A stretch of DNA of 64,000 nucleotides, taken from positions 14,803,155-14,867,154 of the forward strand of contig NC_056544.1 of the NCBI RefSeq assembly GCF_910596095.1, written 5' to 3'. Positions 11,701 through 23,749 of this stretch are shown here, one piece after another. How positions within the stretch are numbered: position 1 is the stretch's first letter; every line of letters starts with the position of its first letter. The notes beneath the pieces were generated by a model. It worked only from the letters and a program-made list of their open reading frames with translations. It did no database searches and was not told where the DNA came from. The stretch is from Thunnus maccoyii. Taxonomy: Eukaryota; Chordata; Actinopteri; Scombriformes; Scombridae. The position numbers were made by a program, and so were the translations under genes.

Positions 11701-14700
11701 TTTCCTGTGCAAGGCTCACTGAGTGCTTCCCTCTCCAATTAAACGAATGAATGAGTGAACTCTCCATGGAAAAGGGAAAGAGAGAAGGGGCAGCCAAAAT
11801 AGATGGTTTCCTCTACTAATTATGAGGAATATTTCATTTCCATGTCAGGTTCCTTCTGTGTATCTCACTCCTAATTCCATCAACTTCATGATAAACTTTG
11901 GGTGAAATTTTAGCAGTTGTCAGTTCAAATCTCATTTGTCTCAGTTGATAAACTTGATTACAGCATAGATGGAAACACAGCTTTGTTTTTGTGTTTATGC
12001 ATGTATAAAATGGAGCTGTTAGGTTTAAAGAACTGTTGCACTACGTGTGCAAAGTTACCACTTGTTTAAATTTGCTCAGGTTTCCTGCTGTATGTTGTTC
12101 AGTATAAAATAAAACTAAAATGTATAATCATATCTATGAAAAATTTTATTAGTAAAGGATCAAAATTCGCATACAGGTTTATACATGTGTCAGCACATCA
12201 GATAGCAATACACTGAAGCATGTATGGCTGAAAGTATCCTCATTTCCATATAAGCTGTAAAAATGAAATATGTTCTCTGTATCAACCAGGTCATTACGAA
12301 GGAATAAAATTTTCCCATTTTAGAACTGATTCAACAGCATTAGCATAATGGAAATCTTGGCAGAGAAAATGAGGGAAGGAGAAGCAGATAAGTAAGATGA
12401 GGAGGAGAGTAAGTGAGCTGGAGGATGAAGAGGTTGTTCAATAATTCAGCACAGAGCACCTGCTGTATGGAACTGTAAAATGAAACGCAAAAAGCAATAC
12501 TCTAAATTAGAGTCATATTAGACCACATTACCTGGCAACCACAGTGAGGAAAAAACTTGCAATAGTAACAAAATCATAAGATGATTTATTCAGTGCTATT
12601 CAGTTATATGAATAAGAAGACCAAGCTTTTGTCGGCTTGTTTTGTACAAAATAAAAATGCTAGTAATAACCCGAGACTCATTGTCTTAATTGTCTCAGTA
12701 CTTTACAACTTCCCCACACTGTCTGTGGCACTCTCACATTCATTCCCAAATCTTTAAAAACGGGTCACAAATCTATAGTGTTGATTTTCAAAAGCTTAGG
12801 TAATTTCCTAAAACAGCTTGGCACTGTAGTGTTTAGCAAAAGTCACTCAAAAAGGAGAACATTTTGCAGTTGTTGGGTACTATTTTGATCTGCGTAATGA
12901 TACCCATTTGGTGCACTAGTGAATATTTATGTCAGCAGGATTTTGTATGTGGGATTGACTCAAACTACAGTGTCCATGTTGACCGTTATGAAGGAACATG
13001 TCAACCAGTGCAAACAGTGTGGCTCACTGAAGTATCTTAAATAGTTTTTGAACAACAAAGGAGCTCTGTGGCAAAGAGGAGTAAGTTATATTAGGCTTCG
13101 GCTATACAGGAAATACCTGTTAGTATGATCAATTTATTGTTGGTTTTGGTCTTTTAATAGAATTGGTTGACATTAAGAAGAAAGCACCATTGTGTACATA
13201 AATCAGAGCTGCAGTCAGTTGAACTTTAGACGAAATTAGACAAACGTGTACTACCTCGTGCTTAGAGATCACAGTGGATCAAGAAACAGATGCAGAAAAT
13301 ATCCAGTTCATTAGAAATAAGAACACATCACTTCCTGTGTGACATCACAAACATCTATTCCAAACAGTCTCATGTGAAGCAAAAGGTTTTATGGCCTGTA
13401 GGAGTAATCTCCTGGAGCTTTAAATTTGCACTAATTTTAAATGTATACACACAGTCATGTGTAGCTCAATATTTATGAACTCATAAACAGATCTGAAATA
13501 ACTGACAACAGAGACAGCTCTGTGCTCCACCTGCACTTATTCTCTATCCCCTGTCTAATCCTCGCTGTGTTTTTTCCCTCCTGACCTCCTCCCCATCACA
13601 CCATCTCTCTCCTCCCTCTCCCAGGCTGCAGCTGACTATGTGAAGGTCCACCTGCCGGAGTCCCTGAAGCAGCAGCTGCAGGCCTTTGAGAGAGAGAAGA
13701 GAGAGAGCTCTCTCTCTTATGCCAGCATCCTAGAGCAGCGCATCCTAACTGTGGATCGCGAGATGTTGGACAAGCTCTCTGCCAACCACGATGAAGCAGG
13801 TAAGGAGAGGGTTTAGGAAGGTGGGAGGGGGACATTGACACAGCGATGTAAACAAAGAAAAACTTGGACACATAAAGTATTATTTGATGTGTGTCGCTGT
13901 GTGAATTATTTTGCGATCACCCGCTAAGCAGAGAAGCACAGATGTAAAACGATGCCTTCGAGTGCTCGTTCATTCAGCTTTCAAGCTGTCTTCCTCTTAA
14001 AGGACACATCACCTCATCTATCAAAGAAAAGCTCACAATTTCCTGTATAATATCCTCTCAGCACAATGCTTCCCAGCTGACATTTACCTCTTTGATGGGT
14101 TTGTCCTGTACACTCCACTTGTAATACTGACTGAGAAGAGTGAGACTGCTCATTGACATCAGCCATGTTGTACTCAACAATAGATTTTAGAGCTTGTGGC
14201 ACTTAGTAACAAATACGTCATCAAACTATTCCTCCTTTTATTGTTCAGCTAAACCTTTGTATTACTGAATGATTTGTTTGGTGACTAGATGAGATTCTTA
14301 CCACTTGGCATATGAAAGACACAAAGATACACTTATGACTCATTTTTAGTCGTATTCATTGTGCTTGTCTCACTATTGACCCGCTATTGACTCTGCAGTT
14401 TGCACAATTGATTTAATGCCCTTTTCTCTCAAAAATCTGTAGAAGACATTTTAAAGGTCAATCATTCCTGTATGTCATCATACTTTAGACGTTTCAGCCA
14501 TGATTAACCCTCATAAATCATTATTATAATGAACAATGTCAATAAAACATAATAGTGGCAGACATTATCATACTGGAGAACAGCTGTGAGATTACTCCAC
14601 ATTTTCATCCCTGGATAAGTAGGATATCTAGTGAAATTTTAGACTTGGTTCAACAATGTTGTACGACTGATATATTCTATTACAAAGGTGCAATATCGCA

Positions 14701-15906
14701 TTCACCGAACGTCGACTTGCTTTCTGTCATTTGATCTTTAGAGCTACCATCAGCTGAACTATGTTTTGTGTAATACATAAAATCTGGCACAAGTAGTATT
14801 TGCAAATGCCTTTTATGGTTTCAGTTGACTTGGTAGGTTTTCAACAACTGTTTATTCAAAGAAAAACAAATGAGTAGCTACACTGTCCTGTGAATCACCA
14901 TACACCACTATTAAGCTGCAATGACAGCAATAAGCATCTGTTACTGCCAGCTGGTTAAAATATACATGTTTGTATTTCAGTCCAAGTTAGACATTTCTGG
15001 GGCATTCACATAAATTTCAATTCTGCCAGCCTCCTCAGCCATTTCCTATTGTTTTTGTCTTTCTCTTCTAATCTCCTGTATAGGAACAACCTGTCTTGTA
15101 GCCCTGCTGTCAGACAGAGAGCTCACAGTGGCCAACGTCGGAGACTCGCGTGGTGTGTTGTGTGACAAAGATGGGAACGCTGTTGCACTGTCACATGATC
15201 ACAAACCATATCAGCTCAAAGAGCGCAAGAGGATCAAGAGGGCAGGTAGATAAGAGAGCAACAATTATAAAATACAAAGCATAATAAATTTACTGTCTGG
15301 TGGTTGAAATTTGGAGTCCTTGGCTGCCATCTGTTGGTCTATTCTGCAACAGCATTGTGTTAAACATAGAACTCTGTCACAAATAGATATTATAGCTGGG
15401 TGATTAAAGGATTCTCACACTGTACATGTATGTTTGTGGGTCAAATCACAGACTCAGTCATCAAGCATTTTATCTCATTACCTGATCATCAGACTGTGCT
15501 TAAACTATAATGACTGAATACATTTTCCATTTTCATCTCACCATTTTCAGGAGGCTTCATCAGTTTTAATGGATCCTGGAGAGTCCAGGGGATTCTGGCG
15601 ATGTCCCGATCTCTCGGGGACTACCCGCTAAAGAACCTCAATGTAGTCATCCCTGATCCTGATATCATGACCTTTGACCTGGATAAACTGCAGCCAGAAT
15701 TCATGATCCTGGCATCCGATGGCCTGTGGGACGCCTTCAGTAACGAGGAGGCCGTTCGGTTCGTCCGCGAGCGTCTGGATGAGCCTCACTTCGGTGCCAA
15801 GAGCATTGTCCTCCAGTCTTTCTACCGTGGTTGCCCTGACAACATCACCGTCATGGTGGTGAAGTTCAAAAGCGGGGCCGGGGGGAGTAGCAAAGCTGGG
15901 GAGTAG
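8200..15906 (+). CDS. ppm1l: Protein phosphatase 1L (PP2C family, membrane-anchored)
   Basis: Four coding exons, 8200-8598, 13625-13799, 15084-15245 and 15551-15906, give 363 aa, against about 360 in mammals. The protein starts MIGDTMTLLSLLGRIMRYFL and has a membrane segment at about residues 25-41. PP2C metal-binding motifs follow: RRDHMEDRF (Asp103, Asp107), FDGHGGE (Asp128), then VGDSRG, ASDGLWD near residue 300 and PDNITVMVV. Family knowledge: a Mg/Mn-dependent Ser/Thr phosphatase of the ER membrane that acts on the TAK1 and ASK1 kinase pathways and on CERT in ceramide transport. Phases agree at all junctions. The first ATG at 8200 matches the human start. Intron 1 is about 5 kb. No defect is seen. 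Confidence 0.96.
8702..8733. repeat. (CAGA)n microsatellite
   Basis: About eight tetranucleotide CAGA units lie just inside ppm1l intron 1. Confidence 0.85.
9164..9200. repeat. (GT)n microsatellite
   Basis: A GT dinucleotide run with one interruption in ppm1l intron 1. Confidence 0.8.
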
Positions 15907-17745
15907 GTCAAGTTTAGAGGACACATTGCCATCAGTTTTCTTCTGTGATTTTCCCTGTCTTCTGGATGGAGCAGTAAGCATGATATCACAGGAGGGCTGG
16001 GACAAGATGAAGGTTGGACACTGAGAACTTTATTTTGGACAAGTGCACACACACAAACTTACACACAGAGAAACATACGCAAATTTTGTATGCAAACATA
16101 CAAAATGAGGTTTTAGTTTGTAGATTTTTGATTGCGACAAGGGCATTTAAACACAACACAGATCTCATAACCATCTGCTAACAGAACGAGGAATACATTA
16201 AAATACAGAAGTACACAGGCACTAAACAAACACCAAACAGGATCTCTCTTAACCAGCACACATTAGACTGTGATTGATTTACTACTGTTTACTGTACATG
16301 CACACGAATGGTACAGCTCCACTGGAGGCTTCTTCAGAGGAAGCTACAACTAGTGCCTAATCTAAATTACTGTGCAACTACAGGAAGCTCATGAAAATGT
16401 ATTTGTGAAAATCACCACCCTGCTTGCTGCATTTTGATGATGCTCTCAAATATTGTGTCTGTTACATTGTTGATCAGGATAAAATAGTCAAACTTAGAAA
16501 ATGCCAGTGGATCCGTACCTTTATTTTACTTAAATGCTATACCAAAAATCTAACTTTTGTGTATCAAACACTCACCCCCTGGAGACTTAAAGGTCACAAT
16601 GGATTCTAAAAGTGAACTATTTCAGTAGGGAAAAAAGTGTACCATACATATTTTACTTCTCTACTGTTTATTTGTATGCTCAGTATATTCTTAACACATT
16701 TTTGCCAAAATATGACTGAATGCAAAACTTCTGCAACCTGTTAAATGTACAACTTCCATTGGTTTGTGCACATTTGGTTGAGAGGATAACAGTCTTTCTT
16801 AAGCATGACTTACCGCAGCCAATCAGTTAGGTATTCAAAACAATGAATGACTAGTAGGTGGGTTCCTCAGGCCCAGGTTTGAGATATTTCTATAGATAAA
16901 TAGTCCCTGTTATGAATCCAAGCTGACCACAGCCACTGTTCTCTGTGAAGGATGAAACAGAAAACCACCTTTCAAGTCTGCAGGAGGTGAGTGATTCTCA
17001 AAAGATAGATTTTGGGTGGAGTATTACTTAAACATACCACACAGACACATACACAGTTCTGAAATAAATGCACTTTTCAGATATTTATTTTTTTGGGGGA
17101 GGATGGTAAATTCTTACATATCAGCCAATGTAAACACTGTATATCCTCAATAATGCAAATTGGTTTTAATGTATGTAGAACCTGATTTAGTTCAAGGCCT
17201 TCACCTCTTGGTAATGCAATTTTATGGAGCTAATGCGAGGTGTTCCTTTGAAGTGGTTTTACACCATCTGTATCAAGGCATGTGCTTTGGCTTATCCAAG
17301 TTCATGAACAAAGTGCATACAGACACTAGTGGCTGCCTTTGACCTGGGAAGCACACGAAACAGGACTCCTCCGCTGCCATGAGAAACTGACTGAGATGAC
17401 ACATCATGTACTGTACAGCTGCAGCCGTAATGCTAGTAATATGATATGCTCCTGAAGCAATACAAATGGTGTCATTGTCCGCAACAAGGAAAATTACAGT
17501 AAACCATACTTGATTTACTACTGTTTTAAGTTCAACTACTTTTTACCACTGTGTTTCATGACCTTTGCATCAAATGAGAGAATTGACAAGCCTTTTTTTT
17601 TAATTTAACAGTTTACCTAATGCCTTATTTATTAAGTTTTGGGATGTGTCTGGCAGATTGTCAGATCTGTATACTGTATATTCATTTTTTTTTGTCCTTC
17701 TGTAAATGAGCAGAAGTTTACAATAAAATAGATATCCATTGCTTT
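15907..17745 (+). other. ppm1l: ppm1l 3' UTR region with poly(A) signal
   Basis: No other gene lies downstream of the stop for 2.3 kb. An AATAAA at 17722-17727 in AT-rich sequence is a likely polyadenylation signal, implying a 3' UTR of about 1.8 kb. The boundary is inferred. Confidence 0.4.
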
Positions 17746-18238
17746 AATTTGAGAGGCAGTCCATGATTCACACATGTCGAGCTGATGCTCAGTGTATAAA
17801 AAAAACTGTAAAAACCTCCTGTATGTAAACTATCAGTATTAAACTATTTCATCTGAAATGTGCTGTCTCCTTCAGTCTTTATTATCCTCCTGGCCAAGCA
17901 GTGTATCAGCTTGACTATTGACCTTTGTGCAAATGAAATTCTCAGCAGTAAGCTCAGGGCATTTTTTGTCAATTCAATTCAAGTTTTTTCAAGTTTAAAT
18001 TTAATTTAACATCTAATTTTTGCTATGTAGTACTTGAAGAAAACAAGACTTACCTCGAAGACCCTTCACCACTCATCCATGTTGGCATTTGTGCATTCAA
18101 TTATTTATTTATTCTTATTATACTCTACTTTTATTTATCCACATAACACATGTGACTCCAGTTTTACATAGTCACACCTGCTACTAGGGCACCACAGCTG
18201 CAGGCAAGGTGAAAGCAGATGACTAACTTTCTTCGCAT

Positions 18239-18571
18239 CTACTGCGTTTTATCACCTTTCCAGGAATTTGGATCAGTTATGTTCTTGTCCCCAGCCACCA
18301 GGTCACCTGTCTGTTGTAAATCATTCAGCGATCTATAATCACAAAAAAAAAAGGTGGTGAGATCAGAGTGGTTAGTGGTAGTGGGGGTTATAGAAACATA
18401 CGTGACGTCTTTTGCGTGCTTCTGGGATGCGTCTGTCTGCTTGACCGCAAATAACTGTCGTCTGCAGGAGCGCAGACAGCTCGGAAGCGCCACGCTGATG
18501 CCAAGTATAGTGACGGTCTGTGCCAGGTGGAGAAACTCAGAATAGCTCGAGACAAATTCCAGTAGCAACAT
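18239..18571 (-). CDS. Unrecognised small protein with one hydrophobic segment, two-exon model
   Basis: I do not recognise this gene. On the minus strand an open frame starts at ATG 18571. It contains what looks like a short intron, 18333-18401 (69 nt): a GTATGT donor, a T-rich tract and a TTATAG acceptor. Splicing joins 18402-18571 to 18239-18332 in phase and gives 87 aa. Without splicing the frame stays open at 110 aa. The protein has a hydrophobic stretch at about residues 13-30 (LHLAQTVTILGISVALPSCL), then a basic Cys-containing segment (RSCRRQLF), then a polar, acidic C-terminus. Candidate AATAAA signals on the minus strand lie near 18100-18112. Its start is about 220 bp from that of a plus-strand small gene across a shared TATA sequence. 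It could be a lineage-specific small membrane protein or a chance frame. Confidence 0.4.
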   Translation of the reverse strand: MLLLEFVSSYSEFLHLAQTVTILGISVALPSCLRSCRRQLFAVKQTDASQKHAKDVTYVSITPTTTNHSDLTTFFFCDYRSLNDLQQTGDLVAGDKNITDPNSWKGDKTQ

Positions 18572-18790
18572 TCAAGTGTCTCATAACCATAAAGTCAAGT
18601 GCGTCATACTACAGCATTACGGGAACTATTTGCCCCATTCTATACGCATCTGACTCTTTATAAGCGAGACAAAGGCGCACAGGCACCAGTGGCAGCAAGT
18701 TGTCATTTAACCAACTTAGAAATAAGCATAAACATTGCATAATCAAACTTTCTTTGGATTCTTTTCAAGAGTGTTTTGAAGGCAGACAAT
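18572..18790. promoter_or_regulatory. Candidate bidirectional core promoter between two small genes
   Basis: TTTATAAG at 18657-18664 reads as TATAAG on plus and as CTTATAAA on minus. It lies about 130 bp before the plus ATG (18791) and about 90 bp before the minus ATG (18571). The surrounding 600 bp is richer in CpG than its flanks. Two-way use of one TATA element is inferred from position only. Confidence 0.4.
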
Positions 18791-19087
18791 ATGGGACAGC
18801 ATAGCTCCAAATCCTCCATAGAAGCGCGAGTGCTTCTCCAGCGTGGTGGCTCAGCGGACATGTTTCAGAAAACTGACGCATGCTCTACTCCTGCCTCTGC
18901 TGTCCGCATTCAGAAGAAGGTGACCAGTCGCTCGGTATGCCCTCACTCTTCCGACTGGTCACTCAACAGTTCAACATCCCATCCCTGGCTCCACAGCCGC
19001 GGTGACGTCGGGGGGCTGGTGTACGTGATGGATAATCCAACCGGCGGCGTGTGGATGAAGCCGAGAGACATAAGGGCAAGATCCTGA
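18791..19087 (+). CDS. Unrecognised single-exon 98-aa protein with N-myristoylation-like start
   Basis: I do not recognise this gene. The ATG at 18791 has a strong context (A at -3, G at +4), a TATA element 130 bp upstream, and AATAAA signals just after the stop (near 19098 and 19138), so it reads as a compact one-exon gene. The protein begins MGQHSSKSSIEARVLL. Gly2 with Ser6 and Lys7 fits an N-myristoylation signal. It ends GGVWMKPRDIRARS. The first 16 residues resemble the start of the Arl14 protein encoded 2.7 kb downstream ([16 protein letters not shown]), after which similarity stops and no GTP-binding motif follows. It may be a diverged partial copy of arl14 or an unrelated myristoylated protein. 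Confidence 0.45.
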   Translation: MGQHSSKSSIEARVLLQRGGSADMFQKTDACSTPASAVRIQKKVTSRSVCPHSSDWSLNSSTSHPWLHSRGDVGGLVYVMDNPTGGVWMKPRDIRARS

Positions 19088-19159
19088 TAGATGTAAAAAA
19101 TAAATCTACAGGTGAAATGCAAAGGAATTCTTCGATGGAATAAAGTCAAGCACACCATG

Positions 19160-20750
19160 ACTTGGGTGCACTCTGTGTGTCCCTAAGCTTTGGCATCTTC
19201 CGGGCAGCAGGGTGTCGATTTGGGCATCTGCGCTGATCTGCGCCTCCATGCGCATCCGCACTGCAGCTTATGGAATTTCAGTGGATTTAAGTCGTCTCGT
19301 CCACATGGAGAGTTGGCCGGACTGATCACTGTGATTTATTGATTTAGTCTACATGAGACATTCACATGTTCAGTGTCGGACTGGATGGAAAGGAACAAGA
19401 AACCAAGAGAGGAGATGAAGTGTGTCATGCGTCAGATAACGTATTTTCTTTGGGAAACATTACCTTGTTTCCAACATGACTGGAGGCTATTTATTTTTTT
19501 GGGAGATTGCATTTTCTCTGTTTTCAGAGTACTGTGGAGTAGGTTAAATAAAAGAGGGGGCCTTGAGTTGACAGTTGGCAGCTAGCCATCAACCTGATGT
19601 TTATAAACATGGCTGACCAACCTTCATTTATTTTTTCCTTCTTTTCTATTTTACTTCATTCTCCTGTTTAGACTTAATTTGGTAATGAATGTAAAATCAA
19701 AGCACAATTAAATGCTTTAAAAGTACAATTAAATACTTTGTTATATTGATGATAGTTTGGATGTGATGGACTGGTGGTCATATAGTTGAGCTTGGGACCG
19801 GATATTTGTCCAGATTGTCTCTCAGTAACTGAAGCATGACCAAACAGCTGAATATCAGAGTTGTTTATGGCTGCATTTGTTTTTGAGAAGCTCTGGAACT
19901 TTAAGGAGGTTTAAGGAAAGTGATGGTTTGTTTGAAGGTTTTAACACCCACCTGACATTTCACACATCTGTCAAGGGGATGTTTGGACTGTTTAGAAATT
20001 CATTTAAGATACAGATAAAGACTTTAAACTCAATATCTTTTCTGTTGTACCATACAGAGTATAGGCCAGCACTAGTTAAATGTGAAACTGCATTTCTTTC
20101 TTTGTCTGATGAAGTCTAGATATTGTTCATCATTATTGTGCATCATGTTTGCTCATTGTCATTCACACTTAGACTATGCTGTTGTGAAACAAATGAACTG
20201 TAGTGATCATTAAGTTAATTATGTGATTAAATTTCCCAAATTGGCTCAGAATTATTTTATAATTACTTTATCTCAAAATGTGCAGCAATGTATCCAATGT
20301 GCACCATGGCCATATACTGTTGGTAATAAACAAATAAATATTTCACGCCTTGATGCTGCTTTTAATTGAGTGGGTGAGCTTTTTTTTCTTTTTTGCAGGA
20401 ACTAAGAAGCCCGCATGAATCAAAAAGTATGTGTTAGGAGTAAGAAAGTACCTTACTATCCTTTCAATGTGCCTTTGAGACTTAGAGCACAACAGAAGTA
20501 GCAGAACTTACAGTAAATACCAATTCATAAATCCATGCATGGTAAGATAAGCACATTGACTAAAACCTGGATGTACAGTTGGTTTGGTACCACTTTCCCC
20601 CCTTTTAAAAATAGGCTTATAGGTTGTAACCAATAATTAAATTGTAACTTTAATAAAGGTTAATAAACTATTTAGTAAAAGCTTTATAGATCAATTGTAA
20701 GCCATTCATAAAAAACAACTTTTGTTGTCTGTCAAAATCTCTTTCACTGA
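19160..20750. other. Intergenic DNA before arl14, left part
   Basis: AT-rich, with no supported gene. Short open frames (for example 19373-19585 and 19877-20119) have no family resemblance or splice context. Confidence 0.3.
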
Positions 20751-20751
20751 G

Positions 20752-20830
20752 TAATAATAATAACTTTATTTATGTAGCACCTTGAAAAACAAAGTTTGCA
20801 AAGTGCTTTGACAGACAAAACAAAAGTAGG
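20752..20830 (-). repeat. 3'-tail fragment of an L2-like LINE or derived SINE
   Basis: The stretch TAATAATAACTTTATTTATG followed by GTAGCACCTTGAAAAACAAA and GCAAAGTGCTTTGACAGACA is the reverse complement of the common fish L2-type tail (AAGTGC...ATAAAGT, then ATT repeats). It compares with the plus-strand tail at 41380-41420. The right boundary is uncertain. Confidence 0.45.
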
Positions 20831-21504
20831 ATACTCAGAAGGCAATGTAACAACAGAGGGTAAAGTTAAATTAAACTTAAAACAAGAAGACAATAGACAC
20901 AGTAGAGAAAAGACAGAAGGATAAGATGGTAAAAGAGATAAGACAATAAAAAACATTTAAAAATGCAAATTAAAAAAAAGAATAAAATCAATAAAAAGAG
21001 GATACATAGGATCTCACTAAATCAATTTATTCACAACTTACTAAGCATAAATCAATAGATTATCAACATTTATAACTTTAAAAAAAATAATAGAAATGAT
21101 AAAGTCAAAGGGAATTTCACAACCTTGCAACCCAAAATGTAATCTTATTAATGGTTTAATAACTGACTCTAACGTATTAGTAAATGATTTGTTAACATTA
21201 ATAAAGCCCTTACAGCTACAACTTGTAAACCCTTATAAATTCTGACTTATTTGGTCTTGTGGCTACAATCGCCTCCACTGATTCAGCGAATAAACAAACA
21301 AGGCTTTCCTAAGGTAGGCTACAAACTTTGCCCCTGGTGTGGCGCCTTATCTGTGAGCCGTGAGTTACAGCCAGCATAGAGGTAATGGCTTATCTGTTAA
21401 ACTCCGGGCAACGCACTAACCAAACACTGACTCAAGAGAGTCCTTTAAAGTGGAATATATGACCATCCCACTTGAGTTGACTGTCTTTATCTCTCCACGC
21501 CGCC

Positions 21505-22110
21505 ATGGGCCAGCGAGGATCTAAGCAACCGGAGGCCCGAGTTCTCCTTCTGGGTCTGGACAACGCTGGGAAATCGACGCTCCTGTACAAACTGAAACAC
21601 AACGCGCGTGTCAGCACAGTTCCTACAATCGGTTTCAACGTGGAAATGCTGGAGGCGAGAAAGAACAAGAAGAACATCGCCTTAACCTTGTGGGATATCG
21701 GTGGACAGGGAAAAATGCGGCAACACTGGAATAGTTTCCACCAGGACACAGCGGCCATCGTGTTCGTTGTGGACAGTTCTGACCGGCAGCGTCTGGAGGA
21801 GGCGCGCCGGGAGCTGGAAAACACGCTGAGGAGCGATCAGCTGCGGGGCCGTCCGCTCATTCTTCTCGCCAACAAACAGGACGTCAACGACGCACTGACT
21901 GGCACTGAAATCAAGGACCAGTTTAACCTGAAAAAAACTTGCTCGGATCGGGACTGGTTTGTTCAGCCTTGTTCGGCATCGACGGGCGTTGGAGTTCAAG
22001 AAGCCTTCAGACAAGTTGTCCAAATGGTGAAACTCACATCAGACTCCGAGGCGATGAAAGACAGCATCAAGGAAACAGTGCACTACTTCAAAGCCAGCAT
22101 GAGACATTAG
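21505..22110 (+). CDS. arl14: ADP-ribosylation factor-like GTPase 14
   Basis: A single 201-aa exon, intronless as in the human gene. The start MGQRGSK carries Gly2 for myristoylation. G motifs are all in order: P-loop GLDNAGKST (17-25), switch-I Thr41 (TVPTIGFNV), WDIGGQ (63-68), NKQD (123-126) and CSAST near 155. Family knowledge: ARL14 is a small GTPase of membrane vesicles; in human dendritic cells it recruits ARL14EP and myosin 1E to move MHC class II compartments. Residue 69, after the catalytic-region Gln68, is Gly where human ARL14 has Glu as I recall. The C-terminus is a little longer than the roughly 192-residue human protein. It lies between ppm1l and the C3orf80 homologue, as expected from synteny. 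Confidence 0.9.
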   Translation: MGQRGSKQPEARVLLLGLDNAGKSTLLYKLKHNARVSTVPTIGFNVEMLEARKNKKNIALTLWDIGGQGKMRQHWNSFHQDTAAIVFVVDSSDRQRLEEARRELENTLRSDQLRGRPLILLANKQDVNDALTGTEIKDQFNLKKTCSDRDWFVQPCSASTGVGVQEAFRQVVQMVKLTSDSEAMKDSIKETVHYFKASMRH

Positions 22111-23167
22111 TTTTAGTTGGGAATGTTTCAAATTATTTTTAAAAAAAAGTTTGTTATAAATCTAAATCATATGAAAAGTTGGTTGAGTCTTTTAATTCCT
22201 TTTACGCACAATGACTTCTGTGCTCATACATCCCCACTGAAACTGCTCAATCTAGCAAGCTAATGCAGAGTGAGTGAAAAAAATATAGGTACTATTAAAT
22301 GGTTACCAAGAAACACAACACAGCATGAAGTGTATTACTGTAAGTTAGAAGTAACTTTAGAACTATTTAATTGGTGTATGCATATTGTCTTTCATCTATT
22401 AAACATAAGTGCATTGTCTCATGCAGCTACGTTTAACTCTTGGATTCACATTTCACTGATGCAGCATCAATATCAGCGAGATAAGTAACACGTGCATACT
22501 GTATATGTTTTGCTAATATGGAGATTGATCCTCGGTTGTGACCTTTGGCTGGTGTTTATCCTTTCAATTTGTAGTGCATTTATAACATATAAATCCATCC
22601 AACCATATATATATCCATCTATAAATGGAGAAATTCGAACAAGCCAATGAGTCTACAGGTATTTGTTGATAAATCATTAGTGTTTTACAATATAGTTTCA
22701 CATGTACCCAGTCTGGTAAATATTGACATTAATAATTGTTAATGAATTAAAGAGCTAGAAAGATAAAGCAAATATCATGCATAATACACCAGCCAAATGG
22801 ATTTTTTATGACTTGGCAACCCCAATGTTGTTCTTGTTGGTTTATTACTGATCTATAAAGCATTAGTAAATTATTTATACATTGTATTATATAATATTAG
22901 CTAAGCCATTAGTTACCACATTAGAACACGATACCAAACTTGGACACTTGCTGATCTTTGGAACAAATAGAGCAATAAGCAATAAGTTAGTTAACCAGTG
23001 AATCAAAAAATATCTTGCAATGAAACACGCAGTTTAAGCTGCTGGGAGAACTTCTTGGGCGTTTGATCTTTTTCTTAAATGTCCATTATAACAATATAAA
23101 ATACAATGTAAAATATGAACTCCGTGGTCGTATAGTGATGCCCCACTCTACCCAACTGACGTCCTTG
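22111..23167. other. Intergenic DNA between arl14 and the C3orf80 homologue
   Basis: AT-rich sequence containing the arl14 3' UTR and, on the other strand, the 3' UTR of the next gene. No repeat family was recognised. Confidence 0.3.
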
Positions 23168-23662
23168 TCATGTAGCTTGTCCCATTGAGGACTCGGTCTG
23201 TCCTCTGCACCCATCCCGCACTGTCTCTTCATATGTCGGCAGACGTTTGCATTCATCGTAGGTAGGCAGCTGAGCAGTTGGGGCTGGATCCATCAGGCTG
23301 TCCGGTGTGCAGCTCTCCATAAGCGGCTCTTGTGATGTTGTAGCAGCTGGCTGTCCGTTGTGTGGCGGGGTAAGCTGCCTGGATCTGGAACACAACACTC
23401 TGTGGACAAAGTATCCCACACCGAAGAGAAGAAGCATAATAAGAACCCCAGAAAGTTTTCGGGTGACCATGGCGATGTTGTAGTAAGTATTGTTCACGAA
23501 TTGCTTGCAACAGGTGACGGCAGTGGTGTCGTTTCTCTGTGCGCAGCAGATCTGGTCATCTCGACAGAAGTCCTGTCCACATTTTTGGATGGAATAAACC
23601 ACTGAGCGAACAAAACAGCAAACAGTGAACACTGCCACCATTTGGCTTTTGTATAAAAACAT
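23168..23662 (-). CDS. C3orf80 homologue, small single-pass membrane protein
   Basis: A single-exon frame of 164 aa from the ATG at 23662; an in-frame ATG at 23713 is an alternative start. The order is a signal peptide (about 1-24), a short Cys-rich ectodomain (CGQDFCRDDQICC, then AVTCCKQF), a membrane segment (RKLSGVLIMLLLFGVGYFV) and a cytoplasmic tail ending with two tyrosine motifs (LPTYDE and LPTYEE). Human C3orf80 as I recall has CCDATNATAVRCCKL, RKLSGLLILLVLFAIGYF and LPSYEEVKYLPTYEE, a clear match in order and sequence, and sits between IL12A and ARL14, as here. Function is unknown. The LPxY motifs resemble WW-domain (NEDD4-type) ligands, which is inference. Confidence 0.85.
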   Translation of the reverse strand: MFLYKSQMVAVFTVCCFVRSVVYSIQKCGQDFCRDDQICCAQRNDTTAVTCCKQFVNNTYYNIAMVTRKLSGVLIMLLLFGVGYFVHRVLCSRSRQLTPPHNGQPAATTSQEPLMESCTPDSLMDPAPTAQLPTYDECKRLPTYEETVRDGCRGQTESSMGQAT

Positions 23663-23749
23663 TGTTGTTTTCCACGGGACGGAATGATCCAGTGAACCTC
23701 GATGGTAAAGCATGGGAAACAGGATGCAGGAGAGAGGAGTCACTCATAG

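Larger units (their letters stand above)
8599..13624 (+). other. ppm1l: ppm1l intron 1
   Basis: A long AT-rich intron holding a (GACA)n microsatellite at about 8702-8733 and a GT repeat at about 9164-9200. No nested gene or intact transposon was recognised. Confidence 0.5.

Noticed and set aside
21432-22023. Minus-strand frames over arl14
   Set aside because: Antisense shadows of the arl14 exon.
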